Shown here: one piece after another, positions 33,459 through 43,461 of the stretch
How the letters are laid out: every line of letters starts with the position of its first letter
How positions within the stretch are numbered: the first letter of the stretch is position 1
Source of the DNA: JBEBVQ01 sp964527735
GTDB lineage: Bacteria; Bacteroidota; Bacteroidia; Chitinophagales; Chitinophagaceae
Length of the DNA: 64,000 nt
Direction: 5' to 3'
Assembly (NCBI GenBank): GCA_964527735.1
Contig: CAZGPG010000005.1
Span: forward strand, 117,225-181,224
The notes under the pieces: generated by a model
Seen by the model: only the letters and a program-made list of their open reading frames with translations
What the model was told of the DNA's origin: nothing
Databases searched by the model: none
Translations under genes and position numbers: made by a program

Positions 33459-34093
33459 GTATTCACGTAGCTATAGCAGATGATCATCCGCTGATCCTTC
33501 AGGGTATGGAAACCCTGCTTTCAAAATATCGTCATATCCGGCTCACCGGCACTTTCAGCACGGCGGCAGAGTTGCTTCATGGCCTGGAGCGCTCCCAGCC
33601 GGATGTGCTGCTTCTGGATATTCAGTTGCCGGACAAGTCGGGCGATGAACTGGCAGCCATTATCCGTAAAGATTATCCGTCTGTACGCATACTCATCCTC
33701 ACCAACTTCAACAGCCCGTTGTATGTCCATAACGCCATCCGGCACGGCGTGCAGGGTTACCTGCTGAAAACAACTTCGTCAGATATCCTGATCAATGCCA
33801 TTGAAACCGTATATAATGGCGGGAGCTTTATTGATAAGGCACTCAAGGAAAAAATGGAACAGTCGCAGGAGGTGAACAAATGGATCTTCAATACCAAATC
33901 CACGCTTACTTCCAGGGAAGCTGAGATATTGCAACTGATCGTAAATGGGCTTACGGATCCCGAGATCGCCCAGCAACTCTTCCTGAGCCAGCATACGGTG
34001 AAGCGCTACCGGACGAATATCCTGATGAAACTGGATGTGAAAAATTCTACGGCATTGGTTAATAAGGCGCTTAAATCAGGCCTTGCTGTGTGA
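33455..34093 (+). CDS. LuxR/NarL-family response regulator
   Basis: This 212-residue protein has an N-terminal receiver domain with acidic pair D9-D10, phospho-acceptor D55 in VLLLDIQLPD and the conserved LLKTT lysine. The C-terminal GerE-type HTH (about 148-205) reads LTSREAEILQLIVNGLTDPEIAQQLFLSQHTVKRYRTNILMKLDVKN. It overlaps the kinase gene by ATGA and so is translationally coupled. It is the best candidate to bind the 29-bp element found on both sides of this gene pair, but that is inference. Confidence 0.93.
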   Translation: MSIHVAIADDHPLILQGMETLLSKYRHIRLTGTFSTAAELLHGLERSQPDVLLLDIQLPDKSGDELAAIIRKDYPSVRILILTNFNSPLYVHNAIRHGVQGYLLKTTSSDILINAIETVYNGGSFIDKALKEKMEQSQEVNKWIFNTKSTLTSREAEILQLIVNGLTDPEIAQQLFLSQHTVKRYRTNILMKLDVKNSTALVNKALKSGLAV

Positions 34094-34613
34094 ATCCGGA
34101 GAAATATTTATAGTCATTCATATAGGCTGCTGTGGAATGTTTACGTTGCCATTTCCGGGTGATTACGCTACCGGTAATCAGGGTTGCTCATGCCAAAGTG
34201 TTGTCCCGACTTTTGCACCTGTAAAAAATAAAGGTTTTAAAAGCTTACCGGAGTAATGCAACCGCGCTGTCCGGTTCCTTCCTGCTGATTTTCCTGCTTC
34301 CTTCCGGACGTTTCATACAATCTTCCCCGAAAATACATTTTGTTTTTATATAAATAGTATTATCATAGTAGAATAAAAACTATAAACCAATCGGGGTATA
34401 CGGGGAGATATAGAAACTATCACCTTTGCTATACCTCTGATGGGCAATAAAACAGACAACCGATAGTGAAAAATGATGCTTGGAAGCGGTACCACAAAAA
34501 GGCGGAGCCGGGTTTTCCTTGTCTTATGTTCGTAAAATACCGCTTAACGGAAACCGTGATGAGAGACTAATTCATGTTGATATGCTTATTCCATAACCTC
34601 TAAAAAAAATATT
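34094..34613 (+). other. 520-bp intergenic region upstream of the SBBP gene
   Basis: No gene is visible. The right half holds the candidate operator at 34372-34428. The left part (34094-34370) has no long open frame, hairpin terminator or recognised RNA that I can support. The leader between CACCTTTG (34421) and the start codon at 34614 is about 185 bp, long for a Bacteroidota 5' UTR. Confidence 0.6.
34372..34428 (+). promoter_or_regulatory. Candidate operator/promoter copy 2 (29-bp element plus CACCTTTG)
   Basis: Bases 34372-34400 are the exact reverse complement of 31367-31395. CACCTTTG at 34421-34428 stands at the same 20-bp distance as in copy 1, and the 20-bp gap itself matches at 13 positions. 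The element is upstream of the SBBP surface-protein gene at 34614, in the same relative orientation as copy 1 has to the FISUMP gene. Confidence 0.75.
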
Positions 34614-37600
34614 TTGAAAAGATTATTACACAAAAGCCTGCCCGTATTGCTGATATTTTGTGCTCAGACCCAGTCTGTCGTCGCCCGGCAATACGTGCCA
34701 TCAGTCAACGGACACAGTAGCTCCCTTGTTTTCGTAGAGAATAAAGGCCAGGTTACAGACCAATATTACCAACCCCGGACTGATATTGATTTCCGCATTG
34801 GCGGTAATGGTGTTAACCTCTTTGTAGGCAGTGCAGCCATGCACTACCAATGGTCTAAACCCACCGGCATAAAAATAGTGAATGGAGACACTTTGGAGGA
34901 AATGGCAATGTACCGTATGGACGTGTTGCTTGTGGGAGCCAACCCCAATGCACAGGTGATAAAAGAACAACCTCAGAACGCTTATGAACGCTACTATACT
35001 TCGCAATTTGGCGAACAGGGAGCTACTGCTTACAGTTACCAGAAAGTAACATACAAAGAAGTGTACCCCAATATAGATTGGGTGCTGTATGTCAGGAACA
35101 ATACAATTGAATACGACTTTATACTGAGACCGGGAGGCAAGGTGTCGGATATTCAACTGCAATACCTGGGAGCCACAGCGTTGGTTGTAAATAGTAATGG
35201 CAGCCTGAGTGCTGCTACACCTTTTGGGGCAGTAACCGAAGCCGCACCAGTTAGCTTTCAGCAAGCAGACGGCAGTACGGTTGTATCTTCATTTCATCTT
35301 CAAGGAGATATTCTTTCTTTCAATGTAGCAGATTATACAGGCACATTGGTGATAGATCCGGTACTTGAATGGGCTACCTATTATGGAGGAACAGGAACAG
35401 AAACGATAAGGAACGGATGCGTAGCAGGCGACCAATACGGTAACGGCTATTTGGGAGGTACAACAAACAGTAGCGATAATATTGCTACTACCGGCAGTCA
35501 TTTAAGTACCGTTGCAGGTAGTACCGATGCTTTTCTTGTAAAATTCAATGAAGCAGGCAACAGGCTATGGGCAACGTATTACGGGGGTACGGCAGCGGAA
35601 AACACTTATGCAATAACCTGCGATAGTGTTGGAAATGTATATTTATCGGGCTATACGCAAAGCGCATCAGATATCGCCACACCCGGAGCATACCAGGATA
35701 CACTGAGTGGCGGTACAGATGCTTTTGTTGTTAAATTTGATTCGGCAGGTGTTCGGCAATGGGGTACATATTTTGGCGGTACAGGAAATGAACAATGCTA
35801 TGGAATAGTTTGCGATAAGTATAATAATGTACTCATAACAGGCTATACACAAAGTGCAACGGCTATAGCAGGAGCAACAGCACATCAAAACACATTCGGC
35901 GGTACATCAGATGCTTTTATAGCCAAGTTCAGCAGCAGCGGAGCCTACAAATGGTCAACCTACTACGGCGGTTCGCTTCTTGACTATGGCTTTGGGGTGG
36001 CAAGCGATCAGAACAGTAATATATATCTTACGGGGTATACAAGGAGCACAAACGGAATTGCCACAACCGGAGCATTTCAACCTTCCTGGTCAGCTATGGA
36101 TGATGCGTTTTTAGTGAAGTTTGATAGCTTAGGTGTAAGACAATGGGGAACCTATTATGGTGGCACAAGCCTGGACAGGGGACACAGTGTGTGTACCGAC
36201 AATAGTGGTAATGTTTATATTTTGGGAAATACAAGCAGCACGACAGATATCGCTACACCTGGTAGTGTACAGGCAACATTTGGAGGAGGCTTTACAAGTG
36301 ATATGTTTCTTGTGAAATTTGACAATGCGGGCAACAGGCTATGGGGCACGTATTATGGTGGTAGTGGTATTGAAGATGGTTTTTTTATTTCGTACGATGA
36401 GCATAGGAATCATCTGTATTTGTTTGGACGAACAACGAGTTCATCTGGAGTTGCGACATTTGGAGCCTGGAAAGATTCTTTAGAAGGAAATTCAGATGCA
36501 CTATTAGTAAAGTTTGACACTGCGGGGACGTTACAATGGGCTACCTATTTTGGGGGAGATGCGGCTGACTTCGGGTATGGCGGATTTTGTAATAAGTTCT
36601 CTCAGGTATTTATAGGAGGGCTGGCAGGCGGTGTTACCAATTTAGCTACTGCGGGAAGTTATCAAACGGCCAATGGAGGTGGAAATGATGGCTTCTTTGC
36701 TGTTTTCAATGACTGTGAATTGCCTTCACCCGATACCATTACAGGCAATGATGCCGTATGCAGAGGCTCATTGCATACTTACGCTACGCCTTCACTATCG
36801 GGCGCTGTATCTTACACATGGATACTACCGGCGGGCTGGTCTGGTAACAGTACCGCAAGTAGCATTGATATAACAGCCGGTTTGGCAACGGACACCATAA
36901 AGGTTGTAGCTCATTTTGCCTGCGGTGTAAGCACTGCAATTGAAAAGGTTATTACAGTAAGCTCGTTACCTGCTGTCAACGCATTTGGCAATACGGAGGT
37001 TTGTTTTGGTGATTCCGTTTCATTGGCAAGCAGTGAGGGGGTAACTTATCAATGGCTAAAAAGCAATGTGGCGATTTCCAATGCTACAGACTCAATATAC
37101 AAGGCTTACGAAAGCGACAACTACAGCGTTGTTGTTAACAATGATTTGGGATGCAGCGATACATCGGAAGTAATGGAAATTACTGTACACTCATTGCCAA
37201 CACCTGTAATTACAGCCAATGATATGGAGCTAAGCACGGGTACATACAACAGTTATCAATGGTATCATAATGATACCCCGGTTGCAGGGGCAATAAATCA
37301 GACCTATACCATGGTAGAAGCAACCGGGGCATACGCTGTTTTTGTTACGGATGAAAACGGATGTTCCGCCATGTCGCAACCGGTTACAGGAGGTACAGGG
37401 ATTGCGCCTGCAGCAAGCATTATAGAATACGTTTCGATCTATCCAAATCCATTTGATGACTGGCTGTATTTTGATATAAAAGAATCAGGATTGACCATTG
37501 AAATAGTTAGTATAGATGGAAGGTATATTATGAGCTGTGATGGGAGTGGCAAAATCGAAGCAGGTAATTGGGCTGACGGAGTATATATTTTAAAGGTTGT

Positions 37601-37655
37601 GGATAGTCAAAACAACATTATTGCAGCATCGAAGTATATAAAAAGTAGTAAGTAA
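34614..37655 (+). CDS. SBBP seven-bladed propeller surface protein with T9SS type A sorting domain
   Basis: This 1013-residue protein starts with TTG at 34614, followed by a signal peptide (KRLLHKSLPVLLIFCAQ...). Residues about 38-245 are the conserved DUF7948-like N-terminal domain (FVENKGQVTDQYYQPRTDIDF, YPNIDWVLYV). Seven SBBP repeats follow, each with W(A/G)TYYGG and DAFLVKF motifs (about 255-705), then Ig/PKD-like segments and a type A sorting domain (VSIYPNPFDDWLYF). It is probably displayed on the cell surface; its ligand is unknown. Its codon use is visibly AT-richer than that of its homologs at 40564 and 45945. A strong terminator follows. Confidence 0.85.
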   Translation: MKRLLHKSLPVLLIFCAQTQSVVARQYVPSVNGHSSSLVFVENKGQVTDQYYQPRTDIDFRIGGNGVNLFVGSAAMHYQWSKPTGIKIVNGDTLEEMAMYRMDVLLVGANPNAQVIKEQPQNAYERYYTSQFGEQGATAYSYQKVTYKEVYPNIDWVLYVRNNTIEYDFILRPGGKVSDIQLQYLGATALVVNSNGSLSAATPFGAVTEAAPVSFQQADGSTVVSSFHLQGDILSFNVADYTGTLVIDPVLEWATYYGGTGTETIRNGCVAGDQYGNGYLGGTTNSSDNIATTGSHLSTVAGSTDAFLVKFNEAGNRLWATYYGGTAAENTYAITCDSVGNVYLSGYTQSASDIATPGAYQDTLSGGTDAFVVKFDSAGVRQWGTYFGGTGNEQCYGIVCDKYNNVLITGYTQSATAIAGATAHQNTFGGTSDAFIAKFSSSGAYKWSTYYGGSLLDYGFGVASDQNSNIYLTGYTRSTNGIATTGAFQPSWSAMDDAFLVKFDSLGVRQWGTYYGGTSLDRGHSVCTDNSGNVYILGNTSSTTDIATPGSVQATFGGGFTSDMFLVKFDNAGNRLWGTYYGGSGIEDGFFISYDEHRNHLYLFGRTTSSSGVATFGAWKDSLEGNSDALLVKFDTAGTLQWATYFGGDAADFGYGGFCNKFSQVFIGGLAGGVTNLATAGSYQTANGGGNDGFFAVFNDCELPSPDTITGNDAVCRGSLHTYATPSLSGAVSYTWILPAGWSGNSTASSIDITAGLATDTIKVVAHFACGVSTAIEKVITVSSLPAVNAFGNTEVCFGDSVSLASSEGVTYQWLKSNVAISNATDSIYKAYESDNYSVVVNNDLGCSDTSEVMEITVHSLPTPVITANDMELSTGTYNSYQWYHNDTPVAGAINQTYTMVEATGAYAVFVTDENGCSAMSQPVTGGTGIAPAASIIEYVSIYPNPFDDWLYFDIKESGLTIEIVSIDGRYIMSCDGSGKIEAGNWADGVYILKVVDSQNNIIAASKYIKSSK

Positions 37656-37677
37656 GTGGATGTCTAAAAAGGCAACT

Positions 37678-37713
37678 AAAAAATCCCCGGTAAAAAAGCC
37701 GGGGATTTTTTTT
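37678..37713 (+). terminator. Strong intrinsic terminator after the SBBP gene
   Basis: AAATCCCCGG pairs with CCGGGGATTT across an eight-base loop and is followed by a run of eight T. It ends the SBBP transcript at 34614-37655; the response-regulator gene on the other strand ends about 60 bp further on. Confidence 0.9.
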
Positions 37714-37772
37714 AGTTGATCCTTCAAGAGTATATCCTGCAGGATAACCCCATTTAGCCCTCACGCTCACGC

Positions 37773-38414
37773 TTACTCCACAAGCCCCATATCCAGCGCC
37801 TTACGCACCAGCCCGATCATATTCTTCACATCAAACTTCGCCAGCAGATGCTTCCGGTGGTTTTCTACGGTGCGCAGGCTCAGGAACAACTTATCGGCAA
37901 TCTCCGGGCTGGTATATTCCCGGGCAATAAGCTGCAATATTTCCTTTTCCCGCCGGGTAAGCATCACCTGGGCATGCGCGCCCTTCCGTGTCTGCAATAC
38001 ATCTTGCAGCAACTGCTCCTTCAGGGATGCGGTGATATACTGCCGGCCCGCATACACCGCATTGATGGCATCAAGCAGCATATCCCTGTCTGCATTTTTA
38101 AGCAGGTAGCCCATGCATCCCTGCTGCAGCATGCGCCGGATATGGAAATTGGTATCCACACTGGTGATGACCAGTATCCGGACATCCGGGTAATCGGCCG
38201 ACACCACGCGGGCCAGTTCCTCACCGCTATGGTCCGGCAGCAGCACATCCAGCAGCAGCACATCCGGCCGGCGCTGCTTTAAGCCCTCCAGCAGTTCCCC
38301 GCCCGAAGTGTAAGTAGCCTGGACCGCAATATTGTCACAGGAATCCAGCAACTGGCTGAGCCCCGCAAGTACCATAGGATGATCGTCTGTGATGGCTACT
38401 TCTATCTGCTTCAT
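37773..38414 (-). CDS. LuxR/NarL-family response regulator
   Basis: This 213-residue regulator has a receiver domain with D10-D11, phospho-acceptor D56 in VLLLDVLLPDHSG and the YLLKNAD lysine. Its GerE-type HTH reads LTRREKEILQLIAREYTSPEIADKLFLSLRTVENHRKHLLAKFDVKN (about 149-196). It overlaps the upstream kinase gene by 4 bp on the minus strand. It is paralogous to the regulator at 33455, but the recognition helix differs (LRTVENHRKHLL against QHTVKRYRTNIL), consistent with a different target site. Confidence 0.93.
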   Translation of the reverse strand: MKQIEVAITDDHPMVLAGLSQLLDSCDNIAVQATYTSGGELLEGLKQRRPDVLLLDVLLPDHSGEELARVVSADYPDVRILVITSVDTNFHIRRMLQQGCMGYLLKNADRDMLLDAINAVYAGRQYITASLKEQLLQDVLQTRKGAHAQVMLTRREKEILQLIAREYTSPEIADKLFLSLRTVENHRKHLLAKFDVKNMIGLVRKALDMGLVE

Positions 38415-40399
38415 ACGGATACTTTTTTTGTGAGTTGATATATGGAGAATTCCAGGTAAAAGGCAGTGCCTGTATCCTGTTTGCTGTCTATTTCGAATGT
38501 GCCGCCGAGCATGGCCACGCGGGCGCTCAGGTTTTTAAGCCCCAGCCCCGTCGCCTGCTCCATGTTGCCGGCCGGGATGCCGGTGCCGTCGTCTTCCACT
38601 GCAATATGCAGTTGCGATTCATGCACATCGAGCTGCACCGTGATCAGCGAAGCCCGGGCATGCTTTACCGTGTTGTTGATCAGTTCCTGTATAATACGGT
38701 ATAGCGACAGCTCGGCTTCCGGATCCATGCGGGGGATATCTCCGAAGACCGTGCAGATGATCCGGACGGGCAACCCTTTGCCGATCAGGTCGCAGTAATG
38801 TTGCGCAGCCCTGGCCAGTCCTTCCTTCAGCAACGTTTCCGGCTGCAGGTTGTGCGCCGTTTTCCTGAGCTGGTCGTAAGCCTCGTCCAGCAGCCTGATG
38901 CCGTTATGGAAATTCGGCGGGTGCTGTGCGACAGCAGACGGCAGCAGGTTAAAATTCATTTTCGAAGCAGATAGAAGCCCGCCGATCCCGTCATGCAATT
39001 CCCGTGCAATGCGCCGGCGCTCTTTTTCTTCCCCCTGCATCATTGCTTTCAGGCGGGTTATTTCCTGTTCCTGCTGCAGGATGTGGATGTAGCGTGCCTG
39101 TGCACGCTGCTTATGCCGGTAGCCCCGGTACAGCGCTGTGGAGCAGCCGGCAAGCAATATAACCCCGAGGCTGATCCCGCCGATCCACAGGTTCTTTTCT
39201 TTGATGCGGTTTTGCTGCTGCACGATCTGGAGCTGTTTCTGTGCAAGCTCTTTATCCTTTTCTGCCGTGCGGTGCTTCACTTCCAGTTGATGGATGATCG
39301 TGGACTTCTCCTTGCCAAACAGGCTGTCCTGTACCATATACACAAAGTGGAGCTGCTCGTAGGCCTGGCGGTACCGCCCCGTCTCGGCATATACCCGTGA
39401 GAGCATGTAAGGTATATGTTCAACGCGGTCTTGTTTATTGACCGCTGCCGATTTTTCTGCCGCAAACACAAGGTGCTCTTCCGCTTTTTTATACGCTTTC
39501 ATGCTCAGGTAGGCCATCCCCAGCACAAAGTGCAGATCCAGGAAATTCCTGCCATGCACCTGTTGGCTCAAAGTCTCCGCTTCCTTTACATAATGCAGTG
39601 CCAGCTCGGGCTGGCATTTTTCGATCGCCAGCTGGCTGAGGTTGGATAAGGCCGTTATATGAGTAGCTGTTCTGCGCCCTTTGGCCAGGTGGGCGGCCAG
39701 GGAGAAATAATAGGCGGCCGTATCCGGATGGCTATAGAAGTAAATGCCGCCCAGGTTACTGTATACAGAGGCCAGCGTCACCGTGTCCTTTTTTTGCCGC
39801 GCAAGGAAGGCCGCCTGCTCCAGGTAGGTGAGTGCGATATCTTTTTGTCCCAGCTTCATCCAGAAGGAGCCCGCATTATTATACGTATAGATGGCTGCGG
39901 GGTAGCTCCGTGTATGGTACAGCTCTCCTATGCCCCGGTAAAGCATGTACGCAGCCATATCGAGTTGTCCCATCTGGAAGTAGGTGGCGCACATGCCGCT
40001 GTAGATGATCGGGATGCGGGCGCTCCCCGCAGGGTTGTCTCTGGCTGTGGTCAGCGCTTTACGGAAGACCGAAAGGCTGCGCTCATACATATCGCGCTGC
40101 CTGTAGGCTTCAGCAAGGCGGATCATCCCCCATATGGCGCCGTCGTAATAATGAATAGCGAGGCTTTTCTGTATCGCATCGTAGAAGAGCAGGATACTGC
40201 TGTCCAGGTACCGGTCCTGTACATCAATGGCATTGCGTATCAGCCCGACGATGGCGCCGGTATCGCCCTGCGCCCTGCTAAGGATCTGTTCATAATAAGC
40301 ATCAACGGCCTGTGGCTCTTGGGGCAACTGAGCCTGCGCCCGCATACCCGGAGCGAGCCAGAAGATACATACAAGAAGATACGTCGTTCCGTGTTTCAT
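38411..40399 (-). CDS. TPR-containing sensor histidine kinase (NarL/HisKA_3 type)
   Basis: This 662-residue paralog of the kinase at 31452 has the same order: signal peptide (about 1-23), exported TPR region (about 60-370), coiled linker, one membrane helix (about 405-425), and a HisKA_3 domain with H469 in EKERRRIARELHDGIGGLL. The ATPase domain shows VEDDGTGIPAG and GLGLKNLSARVAMLGG. It pairs with the response regulator at 37773. Its start codon lies 74 bp from the inverted repeat at 40473-40504, which also precedes the divergent SBBP gene. Confidence 0.9.
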   Translation of the reverse strand: MKHGTTYLLVCIFWLAPGMRAQAQLPQEPQAVDAYYEQILSRAQGDTGAIVGLIRNAIDVQDRYLDSSILLFYDAIQKSLAIHYYDGAIWGMIRLAEAYRQRDMYERSLSVFRKALTTARDNPAGSARIPIIYSGMCATYFQMGQLDMAAYMLYRGIGELYHTRSYPAAIYTYNNAGSFWMKLGQKDIALTYLEQAAFLARQKKDTVTLASVYSNLGGIYFYSHPDTAAYYFSLAAHLAKGRRTATHITALSNLSQLAIEKCQPELALHYVKEAETLSQQVHGRNFLDLHFVLGMAYLSMKAYKKAEEHLVFAAEKSAAVNKQDRVEHIPYMLSRVYAETGRYRQAYEQLHFVYMVQDSLFGKEKSTIIHQLEVKHRTAEKDKELAQKQLQIVQQQNRIKEKNLWIGGISLGVILLAGCSTALYRGYRHKQRAQARYIHILQQEQEITRLKAMMQGEEKERRRIARELHDGIGGLLSASKMNFNLLPSAVAQHPPNFHNGIRLLDEAYDQLRKTAHNLQPETLLKEGLARAAQHYCDLIGKGLPVRIICTVFGDIPRMDPEAELSLYRIIQELINNTVKHARASLITVQLDVHESQLHIAVEDDGTGIPAGNMEQATGLGLKNLSARVAMLGGTFEIDSKQDTGTAFYLEFSIYQLTKKVSV

Positions 40400-40472
40400 C
40401 AGCTTCCCGAATAAAAATCATGCAGCGGCTGTATGATTAAGATAGTTACTTTTGTTATCCCTAAAATTAGCG

Positions 40473-40504
40473 GTTTCCACTCATATTGTAATATGAGTGG
40501 AAAC
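40473..40504. promoter_or_regulatory. Candidate operator of the second two-component system, copy 1
   Basis: GTTTCCACTCATATT (40473-40487) is the exact reverse complement of AATATGAGTGGAAAC (40490-40504), with a two-base centre. It lies in the divergent gap between the kinase gene and the SBBP gene at 40564, so it cannot be a terminator. The right half plus the following CAGTCTTATTTCTGC recurs almost unchanged at 45875-45900. Confidence 0.75.
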
Positions 40505-40563
40505 AGTCTTATTTCTGCCATGCCGGGCGTGTACTTTTACGTAAACTATTAAAGCCGCTGGAT

Positions 40564-43452
40564 ATGAACAAAAAATATTCCCTTATTTTTCTGATCTTTT
40601 GCTTTTGTGCCCTTAGCGGGCTGTCGTCTGTAAGCGCCCGGCCGGACGCCGGACTTGTCTTCATCGAGAACCGCGGGCAACTCATAGATCAGTACCGGGC
40701 GCCGAGGCACGACCTTGATTTTTTTCTCCGTACGCCCGGAGTCAACCTGTTTGTCGGCGCCGGCCGGCTGCACTATCAGTTTGTGCAGACAGAGCGCGTA
40801 CCCGGTAATGCCGGTCTCCGAACCGCATCAAAGCACACCGTGTACCGGCTGGATATGGAGCTGGCGGGGGCAGATCTGAATGTCCGCCCGGTGCCGGGTA
40901 AAGCACATGCCTATGCAGAACGGTATTATACCGGGCAGCACGCTGCAGACATCCGGTCGGGATCCTGGCAGCAGGTTACCTATCCCGAAGTATACCCCAA
41001 TATAGATTGGGTACTTTATGTAAAGGACGACGGGATCAAATACGATTTTGTGCTGCATGCAGGTGCAAACCCTTCCGATATCCGTATCCGTTATAAAGGA
41101 GCGTCTGCAGAGCAGTTGCAGGACGATGGCAGTCTGCACTGCATCACACCGTTCGGTACCATCACCGAACACCCGCCCGTGGCATGGCAGCAGGAAGACC
41201 GGAAGCCCGTGGCATGCGCGTTTGTACGGCAGGGAGACGCATGGACATTTGAAACAGATCATTACACAGGCGCCATGGTAATTGACCCCTGGGTGCAATG
41301 GGGCACCTACTACGGAGGCAGTGACGAAGAATCGCAGGGACCCCAGATAGCCACCATTACTTCTGATGCCTCCGGCAAAATATATGTGGCCGGACAAACT
41401 GCGAGCATCGACCTCATCGCTACTACCGGCGTGCATCAGACGACGCTCGAAGGGAGCGGGGATGTATTCCTTGCTGCCTTCCGCCCCGACGGCAGCCTGG
41501 CGTGGGGCACTTATTACGGAGGCAGTGACGATGAAGAAGTCTGGGGCATAGCTACGGGCGCTACCGGGCATGTATATATTGCAGGTATTACAAGCAGCAC
41601 TACAGGCATTGCTACAAACGGCAGCCATAAGCCAGGTCTCACCGGCGCTTTTCCGGATAACTTCCTGGCGCAGTTCGATACATTGGGCAATCTTGTCTGG
41701 GGCACCTATTACGGCGACGCCGAAGACGAATCAGGCGGCTTTGTCACCACCGATCGCCAGGGCAATGTTTACCTGGCCGGCACTACCTTCAGCGCATCCG
41801 GCATTGCCACTGCCGGTACGCATCAGCCGGTCAAAAGCGCCAGTCCCATCAGCGACGCCTATGTAGCCAAATTCAATGCCGCCGGACAGCGTATATGGGG
41901 CACCTATTACGGAGGACCGGGAGCCGGCAGCTTCACGGGGGCAAATGCCGTTGCTGCCGACCGGAATGATGCTGTTTTGCTGATGGGGATGACCAATACA
42001 GAAACGGCTATTAGTACGGCCGGTGTGCACCAGCAGGATTTTGCCGGTGTCACGGATGCTTTTATTGTAAAATTTGATACTTCAGGCCAGCGGCTGTGGG
42101 GCACTTATTATGGCGGCAGCGAACAGGAGATGCCTTTTGCCATGACCGTGGGGCCGGATAACGATGTATATATTGCCGGGCTGACGTACAGCGATACCGG
42201 CATTGCCACGCCGGGCGCTTCAAGGTCTGTATTTAATATGAACCCGTCATTGAGCATGGAATCATTTCTTGCCAAATTTAATAGCTCCGGCGCCCGCGTA
42301 TGGGGTACTTATGCAGGTCCGGAGATGGGTGAGTTTACAGGCGGCATCAGTGCAGACCTTTGCGGGAATGTGTATCTGTCCGGAGCTACAATGGGTACCA
42401 GCAATATCATGATCACCCCGGATGCGCACCAGTCTGTCTTTGGCGGCGGCGCCGATGCATTGCTGATCCGCTACAGTGCAGACAGCGGGCAGGTGCAGTA
42501 CAGCACATACTACGGCGGTGCCGACATGGATCTTGCCAACGGTGTGCATGTAGACCGGAAAGGTAATGTCTATCTGTATGGATACACGGCCAGTACCACA
42601 GACATAGCTACGCCCGGTACGCATCAGCCCGCGCCGGAGGGGGGCTACGATATGTTCCTCGTCAAGCTGCTCACACTGGGCATCGACCCGTCTTTCCCCG
42701 ATACCACACTTTGCATAGACCGTGCATTTTTATTGCCTGTCTTGCCATCCTCCGATTTCAACAGCGGCAACGTATTCACCGTCGAATTATCGGATCAGGC
42801 CGGCAGCTTTGCCAGCCCCGTCGTCATTGGCACGTCTGCTTCCGTTGCTGCGGGTGATATAGCCTGTACGATACCTGCCGGCACAACGCCCGGCGCCGGT
42901 TATCGCATCCGCATATCCGCTACCGATCCTGTCCTGCTCAGCAGTTGTCCCCGCGAAGTAACGCTCGTTCTGCCGCCGTCGGTACCGGTCATTACGGTAA
43001 ACGGCGCAACGCTCGAATCCAGCGCTTCGTCGGGCAATCAATGGTGGTTAGGTCAGCAACCCGTTCCGGGGGCGGATAGCCAGGTGCATACAGTAACAGT
43101 TACCGGCTGGTACCGGGTACAGGTAAGCAATGCAGGGTGCAGCAGCTACTCGGATTCTGTGTATATAGAAGCGCCGGAGACCGCAATCAGTCATCTTATG
43201 CAGGATGCGCCCCGGGTTTCTTTATTTCCCAATCCTTTTGAGGACAAAATTTCTATACAGATTGATGCATCCGTCACGGATGTCCATACATACCGGTTAA
43301 CCGTAGCCGATCTTACCGGGCGTATCGTGTACACGCAGCCGGTAACATCCTACAAAAATGAATTGAATCTGGAGTATCTTGATGCCGGTATTTATCTCGT
43401 AATGCTCCGGGGCGCAAAAGGCAATGTGGCCATACGTGTGCTGAAACGCTAA
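40564..43452 (+). CDS. SBBP seven-bladed propeller surface protein with T9SS type A sorting domain
   Basis: This 962-residue protein has a signal peptide (about 1-22), the DUF7948-like N-terminal domain (VFIENRGQLIDQYRAPRHDLDF, YPNIDWVLYV, IRIRYKGAS), and seven repeats with W-G-T-Y-Y-G-G and related motifs (about 240-700). A domain with FTVELSDQAGSF and one Ig-like segment follow, then a type A sorting domain (VSLFPNPFEDKISIQ). It is GC-richer than the homolog at 34614 and closest in layout to that at 45945. The type B partner gene follows after 9 bp. Confidence 0.85.
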   Translation: MNKKYSLIFLIFCFCALSGLSSVSARPDAGLVFIENRGQLIDQYRAPRHDLDFFLRTPGVNLFVGAGRLHYQFVQTERVPGNAGLRTASKHTVYRLDMELAGADLNVRPVPGKAHAYAERYYTGQHAADIRSGSWQQVTYPEVYPNIDWVLYVKDDGIKYDFVLHAGANPSDIRIRYKGASAEQLQDDGSLHCITPFGTITEHPPVAWQQEDRKPVACAFVRQGDAWTFETDHYTGAMVIDPWVQWGTYYGGSDEESQGPQIATITSDASGKIYVAGQTASIDLIATTGVHQTTLEGSGDVFLAAFRPDGSLAWGTYYGGSDDEEVWGIATGATGHVYIAGITSSTTGIATNGSHKPGLTGAFPDNFLAQFDTLGNLVWGTYYGDAEDESGGFVTTDRQGNVYLAGTTFSASGIATAGTHQPVKSASPISDAYVAKFNAAGQRIWGTYYGGPGAGSFTGANAVAADRNDAVLLMGMTNTETAISTAGVHQQDFAGVTDAFIVKFDTSGQRLWGTYYGGSEQEMPFAMTVGPDNDVYIAGLTYSDTGIATPGASRSVFNMNPSLSMESFLAKFNSSGARVWGTYAGPEMGEFTGGISADLCGNVYLSGATMGTSNIMITPDAHQSVFGGGADALLIRYSADSGQVQYSTYYGGADMDLANGVHVDRKGNVYLYGYTASTTDIATPGTHQPAPEGGYDMFLVKLLTLGIDPSFPDTTLCIDRAFLLPVLPSSDFNSGNVFTVELSDQAGSFASPVVIGTSASVAAGDIACTIPAGTTPGAGYRIRISATDPVLLSSCPREVTLVLPPSVPVITVNGATLESSASSGNQWWLGQQPVPGADSQVHTVTVTGWYRVQVSNAGCSSYSDSVYIEAPETAISHLMQDAPRVSLFPNPFEDKISIQIDASVTDVHTYRLTVADLTGRIVYTQPVTSYKNELNLEYLDAGIYLVMLRGAKGNVAIRVLKR

Positions 43453-43461
43453 TAAGTAACG

